A DNA stretch of 64,000 bases from assembly GCA_026214975.1 (NCBI GenBank), contig JAOBSW010000547.1, positions 1 to 64,000 on the forward strand. The letters are read 5' to 3'. The notes under the pieces were generated by a model. The model did not search any database. It worked only from the letters and a program-made list of their open reading frames with translations, and was not told the DNA's origin. Both the position numbers and the translations under genes were made by a program. Of this stretch, positions 11,439 through 22,596 are shown in pieces. This DNA comes from Gentiana macrophylla. Its lineage: Eukaryota; Streptophyta; Magnoliopsida; Gentianales; Gentianaceae. How positions within the stretch are numbered: position 1 is the first letter of the stretch; each line of letters starts with the position of its first letter.

Positions 11439-13103
11439 TGTTGGGTCCTTGAAAAAGCTTTGGTTAAGTTTAGAGGGGCGGTGAATAAACTTAACACTTA
11501 AAACTTTCAGGAGTTGACAAACTCAGCAAGGTCAGTAGTCTGCTGACTATCAGTAGTCTGCTGACTATTGAGGTTACTGAATTTGTTACAGCGGAATATA
11601 TTTAAATTAAGGCTTATTACTTGTTGTTAAAAGAATGATACTGAGTATTGGATACTCAGTATTGTAAGTGTGTGATTCAGTTGCTAGTTCCAGTAGGTTG
11701 ATGTGATCAGTATGCTAATTATAGAAAGTAAATGTAGAAAGTAAAGTAGGCAAGATTTATAGTGGTTCTAGGTGGTGTAATCCTGTCAGTCGACTCTTCT
11801 CCTATGATGTTGGAGGAAATTCACTAGAGATCCTTGAGGTTGCAGTTACAAAAATCCCTAAGCTGTTTGCCCTTCACCAATGACTATGGCTTCACAAACT
11901 GAACACTTGAAACAGGTAGGATTGCTGCTACAAAGTATTCCACTGGTCCTTGAAGGGCAGGATTGCCTCTTCACCAGCTCCACCACAAACAACAGTTCTT
12001 GACACCCAAAAGATACTTCTCTGTTTTCAGCAAACTTCTTGTAAAATAAGAGTTGAATCAAGTAAGTGATTCAGCTTTCAGCAGCTTGACCATGATGAAT
12101 GGTCAGCAGCTTGAGATCTTCAAGTGTGTATACTTAATGTAACTTGATAGCAAAGTTACACTTGAAGATAAACTGGATCATCGATTTAATTCGATTGTAT
12201 GTCGCAGTAGGTGATTTTCTTGATAAAAACTTGATAGCTTCGAATAGATTATTTGTGCTTCTTAATTTTCATCACTTGATCCCGAGTCGACTCTCCTATT
12301 TATAGGTTGGAATCCTATGACTTATGTTTGAATTTCAAACATAGCCGTTTCCGACTTGTCTCCATCTTGACTTGCTTTTTGTCTCTATTCATTGGACTGA
12401 CACGGTCGGCCGCTTTTTCAGATCGTCCCTTGTTGACTTATATCCTTTGGATATAGCTCAATCTTTCAATGTTCCTTTTATCTTGACCATTGATTTGTTG
12501 ACAAGATCAAGGCTTGTAATCCATCCTTATCCATTCAATCTTCCAATGTGGCTTTGATTAAATCGAGATTTACATTCAGCAGATATAAGAAGTATATCAT
12601 CATTGATGTGAGATATTTGTCACCGGCTTTATGGCTCAGTTGTGTTTTAATAACACTTCATTGACTACTTTTATCTAACTTTTATTATGAAGTTAGAGTA
12701 CACCACTTTGAATATAACTAAGTTCCAATCACCACTTAACACATAGAACTTATACCTTGTACACAAGGTATATGTAATCGATTTTGGTCATCACAGATTT
12801 TCCTAAATTTCGATTCCATACCATTGACTTTAAATACTAAGTTTGATCCATTGGCCTTCAATAATCGAGTTTGAACCTCAAACCTTGAGCCTTCAACAGT
12901 CCCTAGTTAGTCTCATGATCTAGACACTCAACCGACTCCAGAGACAGTTCACTGATATAGTCAACTGACCTACTTACAGTGCTTGTTTGATCAAACCTAT
13001 ACAAAGATCAAACTCTAATAAACCTATACATTTGATATAGACATCTTTTTGCTTTTGCTCTATAACAGCTAGTCTGGCACTCATCATTAAAACTTAAAAT
13101 ATG
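11439..13103 (-). repeat. 5' LTR of Copia-A1
   Basis: It begins next to the primer site with TGTTGGG on plus and matches 1-1263 over its right part and the inverted LTR of Copia-A2. The right end near 13103 reads CTTAAAATATGTCC where the sister LTRs end in TCAACA, so the boundary is known within a few bases. It contains a TATA box at 12295-12306 and an 18-bp unit twice at 11533-11568. Length is about 1.66 kb. Confidence 0.88.
12295..12306 (-). promoter_or_regulatory. TATA box of Copia-A1 5' LTR
   Basis: CCTATAAATAGG on the minus strand, conserved at the matching place in the 3' LTR (425-436) and, as TATAAATAG, in the Copia-A2 LTR (18084-18092). It would direct transcription leftwards. Confidence 0.7.
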
Positions 13104-13529
13104 TCCAAAGCAGGCGGTCAACACTCAGAGACGGATGGCCTCATATTATGTTATGATCACTTTGTGTCGGGGCTGCGTCCATCTTTCGACCCCTTCTTTG
13201 TGGAAGTAATGGATAAGCTGGCCGCTCTACCTTGTGACTTCATTCCAGGGGCCATGAAGATAATTTCGGCTTTCATCGTTTTGTGCCGGATGTTGAAATA
13301 TAAGCCTGCCCTTCCCGTTTTCTTAAAGTTTTATACTTTTGGGAAGGCCGGGATGAATGATCCCCACGATACTCGTAATCTGTTGTTAGTTCGAGCCAAA
13401 GTCAATGCATGTCGGCTGTTTTACTGGCTTCCTGGAAATGTGAAGGATTGTGAGCAACGCGGTTTGATCGTTGAATCCCCCATGGGTTGGCCTCTTCCTA
13501 AGTTTGAAGTACGGCCAACGAAAAGATGA
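13104..13529 (+). pseudogene. gag-like gene fragment with 'putative gypsy type transposon' domain (N part)
   Basis: The 142-codon frame carries PSFDPFFVEVMDKL, then MKIISAFIVLCRMLKYKPALPVFLKFY and a downstream W/LPG segment. This resembles the plant domain known as Transposase_28, 'putative gypsy type transposon' (PF04195), whose hallmark is an LHPFF..V..........IL.AFI.LCE motif. The 5' end is cut by Copia-A1; the apparent start ATG at 13101 is made at the junction, where the LTR terminus supplies the codon. The family is found in gag-like genes of plant retroelements; its biochemical role is not known. Base composition is richer in GC than the flanking Copia DNA. Identification is from motif memory only. 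Confidence 0.6.
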
Positions 13530-13949
13530 AATTCAATCACCGTCTCTAAGGTGCTTGAGACGTGTGAGCAGGAGTTGGTCATCAAAATCTGTAACCTTCT
13601 TGGATGGGATGGTGCGAACCAGGAGAGGGTATTTAGTTGGAGGTCCCCACTGATATCCGCCACCTTATAGTGCTTTGACGGGTATCATTGGCTCCAATGG
13701 GGCCGTTGTTATCGAACCTTTAATATTGTTGTCCAACAGAGAGTGGTATGCGGAGTGCCACCACTCCAAGACTTATCCGTCCAGATGTCAGGTCTACTCT
13801 GGAAAACCTGAAAAGCACCAGAATAAAGATCAGCATGACGTTCTTCCTTTTTCCTTCTTGTTTACAGTCTCATCATTTCGGTTTTCATTTATTTGCAGCT
13901 TTATTTCTTGTTTTGTGATCTGTTGCTAATTCTGTCATTTTCAAGAAAG
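13530..13949 (+). other. Broken exon or intron between gag-like segments
   Basis: Coding potential fades after 13640. A pyrimidine-rich stretch with TTTGCAG near 13900 could be a 3' splice site ahead of the next open segment. No other gene is seen. Confidence 0.35.
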
Positions 13950-14636
13950 ATGCTTGACGCCGTTGATGATAGAGCGTCCCGGCTTGCCAAGATCAGAGAA
14001 AAAAGGAAAGCCAATGAAGCTCTGCTAGCTAAACACAGATATGGAACTAAGACCATTAGTTTGTCCACATTGTCTACCGATGCCGCCTCACTCGGTGAAC
14101 CTTTGAATACTAAGGCCGGGGTTTTGGCTGCCGCTGTGACATCTAAGTCGAAGAGGAAGAAGGGAACAGCAAGGATAAAATCTTCCGCTGGGGCCACTGA
14201 TGAAGAAGAGGTCGACGAGGGGAGTATTCCCAAGAAAAACCATAAGACTATGGTTGAAGGCGGCGTTGAGACTGTGGCCGCATTTAAAGTTGCCAATTCC
14301 GCTGTTGCTGGTTCAAACCTTAAGATGGCTCCTATTTCATCTTCTATGGTTGAAATAACTGACAGTCCAAACAAGCCGACCGATGATAGCAAGAAAGATT
14401 CGGCTGTTCTTAGTCGGCCAAGGCCGCCGCCAGCCTTGAAGGGTCCGGTCGGTGCTCGAGGCCATCCCGCTATATGGATGGATAAAAGGTTTGCTGAGAA
14501 ACCTTTGGAGTTGAGGGATGCCGGGAAAGTGGCTGTCGTTATTGCCGATGTGTTGCCTCTAAAAAACTTGAAGTTTCCTCTGCCTGATCAAGCTCAGCGA
14601 GTTGTGGGCCGAGGTATCATTTCTCGCTGTGTGTAG
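13950..14636 (+). pseudogene. gag-like gene, middle part (basic, Lys/Ala-rich)
   Basis: From MLDAVDDRASRLAKIREKRK the frame continues for about 228 codons with a basic N-terminal part (KSKRKKGTARIK), an acidic stretch (DEEEVDEG), a proline run (RPRPPPALKG) and ends near GRGIISRCV. A position after the PF04195-like domain, a low-complexity basic-acidic linker and a following coiled-coil segment are typical of these retroelement gag-like genes. No catalytic motif is visible. The next possible 5' splice site is GTCAG/GTATAC near 14730. Confidence 0.5.
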
Positions 14637-14878
14637 GAGGATGTAGTGGCTTTGACCGCAACCGTGGGTTCGTCTAGCCGATCCCAATGCCTGGTCGGTG
14701 CCATCGGATTACTTGGAGTCTTTGCGAGTCAGGTATACAATTTCTATTTTATTTTCGTTCGCTTTGCCTTAGGTGTGCATTATCGATGCTTTCCTTTCAC
14801 CTTGGAACCGAGATTTTTCAAATCCAATATGAGCATGATGCGGTGCACTCAAACTTATTCAATGTAATTATGACTTGA

Positions 14879-17000
14879 AAGGCGGTCGAGAGCAAATGGG
14901 AAGAAAACCGTTGAGGTAGAGAAGAGGGCCTTATAGGTTGAGAAGCATTCCGCCGACGATCATGCCGAACTCATCTAGCTTCGTGATGAGAATGTGGCTA
15001 ATGTTAAGAAAACTCAAGAGATTAGTGAATTGTTGAAATTTGTTGAGGCTCATAGGATGAGGCCGCCTCCAAGTGTAAAGTGAGAGTCGTAAGAGGGTCG
15101 ATCTCCTCGAGAGAGAGCTAAACGACACCGACAAGGATTTGCCGAAGCATCTTGAGGAATTGAGGGTTGCGTAGGAGCAGTATTATGATCACGGGTTCTT
15201 TTATGCGGCCCGGTGCTTTAGGTCACCTTTCGGGGCTGGAAAGATTAGTTTTGTTAGGAACATTTTATTATGTTTTGATGATGGCCATACTAGCTGTTAT
15301 AGCAAGCCTGAAATAAGTTAGAATTCTCTGTATAAGTCTTTACTTGTAGTCCGACATGTTGTATAAGTTGAGTCGACAAGTATTGTACTAGTTGGTAGGA
15401 TGGCTAAGTAAAAGCAGATATCCGGCAGGTGAAGCCGACCAAGTACCAAAGAGAGAAGCATGAAGACATTATGGTCTCGACTTATAACCAAGGAAGTCTG
15501 TGATGACCTTGGATAAGTCTAAGTTATAATTCAAATGATGAAGTACATTGTCCAATATAGTGTACACTGATCTTACCCAAATCAAGGATTAGTGAAGTAC
15601 AAGAAGTACCTGAAAGATCAAAGAAAATAAGAAAGCAGTAAATCGGTAGAGTAAACTGAATATCGGCTGAGTAAAGACAAAGCAGTGAAGGAAGATCTAA
15701 ACAACAAAGTCAGAAGGATCACTTAACCGTTCAGGGAACGGCCCAGTAAACTTTACTCGTTCAGATTTCAAATGATGAAGATCAAGCATTAAATACACAA
15801 TCAATTGAGGATCAATCAAGGATGGATTTTCTGATAGATGTTTGAAGAAAAATCCGATCACTGAAATCAAGCAGAATACAATTAAGGGTGAATCAAGAAT
15901 TAAATCAAGGATTATTCTCCACATTAAATAGCCAACGGACGGAAATTCAAATCAAGGATTATCAAGGTTATAAATAGAAGGCATTTACAGAAAGAAACGT
16001 AACGATTGAATCGATAAGAAACAAGCGTAAACTCTGTCAATTTGAAAAGCCTTCTATCTCAGATTTAAAAGAAACATCTAGAGATCAACTCGTAAATCGA
16101 GCTCAAATTCCACATCAAGCAATCGAGATTGATCACAAGTGTGTGAATCCAATTCACATCAATCGAGGCAATTGAATTAGATGAATCTAAGAAGGAGTTG
16201 CTACCTTCGTGATAGTCTTTGAAAGATTTGTTCTCAAGAGTTGTGAGAGTAGAGTCGAGTCACCTTTTGAAGCCGTGGAGTGATAGTCTTGCAGATTGTG
16301 ATGCTTATATAGTCAAGGACAATCGTGCTATTGTATCTGTGGAAAACAATAGTGAATTCCTCCAATCATCATAGAGAGAAGAGAGGATTAAGGGATTACA
16401 CCACCTCGAACCTCTAAAAACCTTTGTGTCTATTTACTTTCAAAGAATTTACCTTATAGTACTTTATTTTATTACATACTCTATATCTGTGATTGAATAA
16501 TCTACTTTGAACCAACATTTAAAGAAGGGACTTATCTACTGCCCAAAAGCTTTTAAATATAAGAAAAGTTTTTGAAACTCCACTATAGTCATTCACTTCC
16601 CTCTGACTATAGTTTTACCCTTCTCTGGGACCAACAAGTTTGGATACTCTGCTCGATTGGCAACTCATGCCTCAATTTGATGCTGCATTGAGAGTTCACC
16701 ACCCTGACCTTCCCTACGTCGAGTCGTAGATATCAGATTTTGCAACCAAGTGTAAGAAAGACGAGTAGCCCATTTAGAATCGTCCGCCGGTCAATGAAGT
16801 TAATTTGTGTTCAATGATGAAGGCGGCGGAGAATAAAGCTGCTGAGGGTGAGGAGATGGGTGATGAAGGCGTCAGATGATTGTGGTGAGCTCAAAGATGG
16901 GGCCGCTGAAAAGGAAGAGAGCCCGGGTGAAGCCGGCACTCCTCAATTCGGCGATGATTTCGTAAACCTGACTGGAGATCATACTCTGACCCCAACCTAA
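14879..17000 (+). pseudogene. gag-like gene, C-terminal part, split by a solo LTR
   Basis: 14879-15170 encodes a heptad-like, Glu/Lys-rich segment (EVEKRAL, LRDENVANVKKTQEISELLKF) broken by single-base stops. It leads into YDHGFFYAARCF before the solo LTR at 15252. After the LTR the reading frame resumes with DTLLDWQLMPQFDAALRVHHPDLPYVES, then an acidic tail (GEEMGDEG, EKEESPGEAG), with a stop at 16998-17000. If the LTR and one target-site copy are ignored, the frame is continuous across the insertion, so the insertion hit an exon. Confidence 0.5.
15252..16636 (+). repeat. Solo LTR of the Copia-B family
   Basis: The sequence starts TGTTAGGAAC and ends GGGACCAACA, and is flanked by a perfect 5-bp duplication AGTTT (15247-15251 and 16637-16641). 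No internal element sequence is attached. From about 15630 on it matches the minus-strand LTR at 23495-24545. A TATAAATAG box lies at 15969-15977. Solo LTRs arise by recombination between the two LTRs of an inserted element. Confidence 0.92.
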
Positions 17001-17694
17001 AGTGAACTCAGCTCGTTTGAATGTAATTTTATAAACTCTACTGGCTTCGGCCTTTTATATTGTCGCTCCGGATTTGTCTTGCTTTGTAATATTTTTGTAG
17101 TAAACTCATAACTTTGTGTTTGCCTCTGCATCATTTGAAATATTTTGCTTCATGTTTTTTGGCATTTATATGCATGCGGCCCCTTTTATTTTGGTGAGGT
17201 TGAGAGCCTTTCGTGCCGAGGTCACCAAAATGACTTGCTCAATCGATTTCACAAATATGGGCTCGCGGCCCCCTTGCTTCGAATGAGGTCGCGTATGAGC
17301 TCGATCGAAACAAGAATAACAAACACTTTGCTTCGACATATCTGATTGTTAAGCCTCCAATCAATCTGAATCGAAAAAATCCGATGTGCCCTCATTTCGA
17401 AAAGCGATCGAAGCCGTATTGCGTGGATCTAAGTTGAAACGATAATCTTCAGGCAAGTCGCTAGTTTGAAGATCCTATAGGACCTTTTCTCTTGCTTTAA
17501 AATTTCAGGTACGGCCCCCCAGTTTGTGCATGTCCGACTATACTTATGACCAGATATGCTCAAAGCGACTTCGAGATTTCACAGTTGTATAGTCTGACGG
17601 TTGCCAGCTTTTCCTTACACGTTCTGAGGTAAAGTTTCCACTTCAGGTCGTTTACCGCTCTTTGACCCTTTCAGACGTTTTCAGAGATCGTGTT
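17001..17694 (+). other. 3' flank of the gag-like gene
   Basis: AT-rich sequence after the stop, no convincing ORF. It ends at the left terminus of Copia-A2. Probably 3' noncoding sequence of the same old element; nothing else recognised. Confidence 0.4.
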
Positions 17695-18942
17695 TGTTGG
17701 ACTTATTTTTAAGTTTTAGTGATGAGTGCCAGACTAGCTGTTATAGAGAAAAGGCAAAAAGATGTCTAGATCAAATGTATTGGCTTATTAGAGTTTGATC
17801 TTGTATAGGTTTGATCAAAGGCAACATTGGAAGAATACAAGGATAAGGACAGATAACAACCTCTGATTTTATCAAACAAATCAATGGTTAAGATTTAATG
17901 GACGTTGGAAAGAAACAGAGCTTTATCCAATGGATACAAGTCAAATGGTGGACAGACTGAAAACTGTCAAAAAGCATTCTGAAAGTGTCAGTACTATGAA
18001 CAGTGGCAGAAAGCAAGTCAAATGGGACAAATCTGAAACGGCTATGTTTGAATTTCAAACATAAGTCACAAGGATTCCTACCTATAAATAGAGGACTCCT
18101 AATTCAGATACATGTGATGAAAATTAAGGATCTATCTTGAGCTATCAGATTTCAATCGATCAAAACACCCTACTGACCCTACTGAGCATAAAGCTACTGA
18201 TCCAGTAAAAATCTTCAAGTGTAATCTGCTTTCAAGCTACATCAAGTTTACACACTTGAAGACCTCAAGCTGTTGATCATATCATCCTCGATTGTCTTGA
18301 AAAGTCGAATCACTTACTTGATTCAAACTTTCTTTATAAGAAATCTGCTTTGAAGACAGAGAAGCATCTTTGGGTGTCAAGGATCGTTGTTTGTGGTGGA
18401 GTGGTGAAGAGGCAATCCTACCCTTCAAGGACCGGTGGAAGACTTTGGAGCAAACAATCCACCTGCTCTAAGTGTTTCATTTGTGAAGCCATAGTTATTG
18501 GTGAAGGACAAGCAACTTCGGATTTTTGTAATCGCTACCTCAAGAATCTCAGGTGAATTACCTCCAACATCACAGAGAAGAGTGGGTGATTGTGATTACA
18601 CCACACCGGAACCACTATAAAATTGCCTACTTACTTTCTGCACTTATATTCGCATTAGTACATTTAACACATCAATCTCATGAATTAGCAATGAATCACA
18701 CACATACACTACTGAGTATCTAATACCCAGTATCATATTTTAACAACAAGTAATAAGGCTTAATTAAATATATTCCATCGCAACAAATTCAAGAAAGTCG
18801 TAGTCGCAGACTCATCGAGTGTCACAGACTACTAAGCTATCGCCATTTCTTTGGATTTGCCGAGTTTGTTAACTCCAAAAGTTTTAAGTGTTAAGTTTAT
18901 TCACCCTCTAAACTTAACCAAAGCTTTTTCAAGGGACCAACA
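17695..18942 (+). repeat. 5' LTR of Copia-A2 with internal deletion
   Basis: Starts TGTTGGACTT, ends GGGACCAACA next to the primer site. At 1248 bp it is about 420 bp shorter than the A1 LTR. The missing block corresponds to about 12558-12988 and its junction near 17819 lies at the short shared word ATCAAA. Confidence 0.88.
18084..18092 (+). promoter_or_regulatory. TATA box of Copia-A2 LTR
   Basis: TATAAATAG at the place conserved in both Copia-A1 LTRs; transcription would run rightwards. Confidence 0.7.
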
Positions 18943-18960
18943 ATTGGTATCGGAGCAGTG
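18943..18960 (+). promoter_or_regulatory. Primer binding site (tRNA-iMet) of Copia-A2
   Basis: ATTGGTATCGGAGCAGTG directly after the LTR; the usual TATCAGAGC has one change (A to G). Confidence 0.9.
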
Positions 18961-19047
18961 CTTGTGTTCTGAAGTAATCCTACTTGTTGTGCTTGTGAAA
19001 ATACTTTGAAAACTTTTTCAAGTTTTTGATTTTCAAAGCTCTGCATC

Positions 19048-20343
19048 ATGGATAACAACCAGTATGCTAGAACAATGTTGATGTATTCCTTAGATCGTTT
19101 TGATGAGTATAAACGTCGTATGCAAGCTTATCTAGCTACAACACATTATGAAATGATGGATGTGCTGACTGATGGACCACTGGAAATCACAAATGCTATA
19201 ACTGTGGATAATGAAACTCAGTACCTTCCAAAGCCAAAAAGAGAATGGACTGCTGAAGATAGAAAAAGAGCGAACCTCAACAATATTGCTATTGATATCA
19301 TATACAGAACCTTTAATAGAAATATGTACATGAAGTCAAAAGATTGCAAGACTGCAAAAGAACTTTGGGACAAGTTGCAATTAATATGTGAAGGCATTGA
19401 TGCTATCAAGAAAAACAAGAACAGTGTGGCAAAGAAGGTGTTTCAGGAGTTCAAAATGAAACCAAATGAAACTATTGAACAAATGGAGTCATGATTCAAT
19501 GCAATCATGGATGAACTCACCCTACTGAGTGTGAAGTACTCACAGGAAGAAATCAATTCAAAAATCTTGGAAGCATTACCTGCAAAAGAAGTTTGGGAGA
19601 TGAAGGTGACTGCCATAGAAGAAATGAGAAGTCTACATGAAGAGGACACCTTCAAATTGTTTTCAGATCTCAAGGCATATGAATTCAGTAAGAAAGTTGT
19701 ACCTGAGACAGAAAAAGAAGAACCAAAAACTATTGCATTGGCTGCTGCACATCAAGAAGAAACATCTGGAGCTCAAGATGATCTACTTGATGAGATGCAA
19801 GAGCAAATAGCCCTACTAAGCAAGAAAATCAGAATGATGAAAATTGGAAAGGGTTCTCCTAGGAATTTCACAAAGAAATTTAGTGAAAAGAAGAAGGAGG
19901 AATCCAAGAAAGACAATGATTACCTGTGCTATCATTGCAAGAAACTAGGACACTTCAAACCAGAACGTCCCTAAACTAAAATAGAAAAAGGAACCTGATT
20001 ATCTTTGCTTCAATTGCAAGAAGCCTATACATTTCAGACTTGATTGTCCGACACTCTTCAAGAGCAAAAGCCAACAAAGAAGTTTCGCAAGAAAGCTATG
20101 GTTCTTGAAGATGAATCAAGATATGAAGTAGAATCATAAAAGGAAATGAATCGATGATCTTTGCGCACTTGTTTGGTCGATATGGATGATTATGCTTTAA
20201 TGGCAAATATGGATGAAACAGAGGAGGTATACAATTCTGTATCTATTAACACTCCTGCTGAAAGTGATTGTGAATCAACTTGTGGTTCAAATCCTAAAAA
20301 TTCTGACAATGAGAAACTTTGGATGCCATCCTTAATCAACTAA
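19048..20343 (+). pseudogene. Copia-A2 gag
   Basis: The start ATG at 19048 (MDNNQYARTMLMYSLDRFDEYKRRMQAYLATTHYE) is in good position after the primer site. A stop at 19492 (TGA after EQMES) splits the core, and the frame resumes (NAIMDELTLLS...LPAKEVWEMKVTAIEE). The first zinc knuckle CYHCKKLGHFKPER has lost its last Cys. A second one, CFNCKKPIHFRLDC (about 20007-20048, another frame), is complete CCHC. A short acidic segment 20161-20343 follows. The protein would form the particle core and bind element RNA. Confidence 0.85.
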
Positions 20344-21669
20344 GGATAATACAATCGGTTATGAGATTGTGAAGAAATTTAAAAAAAGCTCTTCAATCAG
20401 AAGTTGAAAGGTTAAAAACTGAATTAAGAATTATCAAGGGTAATGAAAAAGAAGTTGGACAGAATCAGTATAAGCCTGCTGAACATTCAGTAGCTGTTGA
20501 ATCTGCTGAGCAAACTTGTTCCTCCACTGCATTCAAACCTGGAAAGCCTTATGGTGATAGAACAGGTATTGGATTTGGAACTCAACAATCTAATAAGAGT
20601 GGATCCAGTAAAGTTACTGAACCTAGTACCAGAATTGGATGTAAGTTTGTTCCTGCATAAGATCCAACTCCCAAAAAGGTTTCCGAGGCAGTAAAGCCTA
20701 CTGAGAAGACTTCAAGGAAGCAAAATTAGAAGTCAAAAAGGTCAAAAACACCTAACAAAAAGAATAAATCCAAAAATAGGACTGTTGTACCTTCTAGACC
20801 TGCTGATAGCAGACCTGCTACCAAGTCTGGTGGACCACAAAAGGGTAAAAATCAGAAATATTCCAAGGATAAGAATCCTAAACCTAAAAATGTCAATCAT
20901 TCTAGGGATACTTATGTCAGGGGGAAAGGTAGACTGTTCCCTACTGATGATGATTGGAATATTCCTTCCCCCACTGCTTGAAACAACAGATATAACCATA
21001 CTACTAGGGTAAAACCTCAACAATGGAATCAGCAGAGGACTCAGCAGAGGACTCAGTAGAGGACTCAGCAGAGGACTTATATAAGACCTCAACAGAGACC
21101 TCAGCAGAGACTCCATATTACAGTACATTCTCCTAACGGACAACAAACCTATGATTATCCTAGTGCTTCTAACAAAATAAATCACTCCAAACAAAGACTA
21201 TATACCAAAAGGCCGAGGAAAGCATATGTGAGTCCTACACAACCAAATGTTAAACCTTATGGATGTGTGGAATACATGTATGAACAAAAGTATGATACCT
21301 TTCAAAGAAGACCTTATGGAAATTTGCCAAGGGTCATGCTTTCCATCGATCACTATGGACCCAAGCAGTTTTGGGTACCTAAAATGCATTAACTTTGTTT
21401 TGTAGGGTGTCTTTGATAGTGGATGTTCGGACATATGACAAAGAATAAGCCTTTGTCTGTCAAACTTTGTGACAAAGGATGGTCCAAGAGTAAATTTTGG
21501 CAACACGAACACACCAGGATATACAAGAGGATATGACACACTTGTGAGAAATGGATTAACAATCGGGAATGTTGCATATGTGGAAGAATTTGGACTACAA
21601 CCCTCTGAACACTTTGGACAATTTTGTGGCATGGGTTACAAGGTCACTTTTGACAAGGGCACTTTGTAT
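20344..21669 (+). pseudogene. Copia-A2 gag tail and protease
   Basis: 20344-21200 is the basic, Q/R-rich tail, including tandem repeats of CAGAGGACT(C/T)AG.. around 21030-21110. The protease begins near 21400: the codons for VFDSGC at 21409-21426 keep the catalytic Asp (21415-21417). Just after this the frame slips (TTCGG where the sister copy has TTCAGG). The rest (KGWSKSKFW-like, then NTPGYTRGYDTLVRNGLTIGNVAYVEE) is recognisable at 21480-21590. Confidence 0.75.
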
Positions 21670-22596
21670 TGTCATTAGTGAAAGAGGTGATCAAGTTGTG
21701 TTGGTGAAAGAAGACAACAAAACATGTATGTTGTGGATTGGTCTACTCATTGTTCCAGAGACATGCCCGATTGAGCATCTGAAGTCGTAACTTAATTGGC
21801 TATGGCATAAGAAGTTGAATCATCTAAATTTTGATTATATCAATCGGTTGGTGAAGAAGAAGCGGTGATTGGTTTACCCGAGATCACATTCAAAAAGGAT
21901 GCTATATGTGATGCCGCAAGGTAAACAAACAAAATCAAGCTTCAAATCAAAGACAAAGCGATCAACAAAAGAGTTTTGGAGGCGATGCACATGGATCTAT
22001 TTGGACCCAATAACACCAACAAGTGTAACAGAAAGAAGTACACCTTAGTGGTTGTGGATGATTATTCAAGATACACTTGGGTAGTATTCATGAACAAGAA
22101 AAGTGAGGCACTTCAAAAGATGCCTGAACTTTTGAAGAGATTGAAAATGAGAAAGGTTTGTGAAGAGTGAAGATCGGATCGGATAATGGTACTGAATTTC
22201 TCAACAAAGTTATAAGAGAATATTGTGAGCGAGAATGGTGTACTACATCAACTTGTCTTGCTGTACACCTCAAAGCAAAATAGGGTTCTTTGAAAGAAGA
22301 AGCAGAACTTTAAAGGAAGCAGGAAGAACTATGATTTGTGAAGCATTATTGCTGAAAGATGTTGGGTGAAGCGATTAATACAAACATGCTATACACAAAA
22401 TAGAACCTCGATTAACAAGAAGTCTTGAAGACACCTTATGAGATTTGGAATGGAAGGAAACCTAATATATCTTACTTTCTTCCATTTGGAAGCAAATGCT
22501 TTATTTTAAATCATAAGGAACAATTGAAGACTTTCCAACCAAAATCAGATGAAAGAATGTTCTTGGGATATTCTTCATCAACCAAGGCATTGAGTC
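21670..22596 (+). pseudogene. Copia-A2 integrase, several frame breaks
   Basis: WLWHKKLNHLNF (near 21800) gives the two His of the zinc domain; the matching C-x2-C near 21910 is destroyed by a short deletion. 21976-22170 has MHMDLFGP with the first catalytic Asp and YTLVVVDDYSRYTW; the second Asp lies in SDNGTEF (about 22185). The region of the catalytic Glu near 22280 is shifted out of frame. TPYEIWNGRKPNIS and FGSKCFILNHKE follow at 22430-22520. Most breaks sit where the A1 copy has CAG or CTG. Confidence 0.85.

Larger units (their letters stand above)
1..13103 (-). mobile_element. Copia-A1: Sirevirus-like LTR retrotransposon, 3' LTR truncated by window edge
   Basis: On the minus strand the order is 5' LTR, tRNA-iMet primer site, gag, protease, integrase, RT, RNase H, an env-like region and the 3' LTR. 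Protease-integrase-RT-RNase H is the Copia (Pseudoviridae) order. An additional ORF between pol and 3' LTR plus LTRs above 1.2 kb point to the Sirevirus/SIRE lineage. The two LTRs align clearly but differ by many small changes, and every ORF is broken, so the copy is defective. Its left end lies outside the window, so the target duplication cannot be checked. Confidence 0.9.

Noticed and set aside
13901..14392. 163-codon minus-strand frame
   Set aside because: Antisense shadow of the gag-like gene on plus; Ser/Thr/Ala bias follows from the opposite Lys/Ala-rich frame.
20742..21194. 150-codon minus-strand frame with RSLLSPLLSPLLSPLL repeats
   Set aside because: It is the antisense of the tandem CAGAGGACT repeats in the Copia-A2 gag tail.
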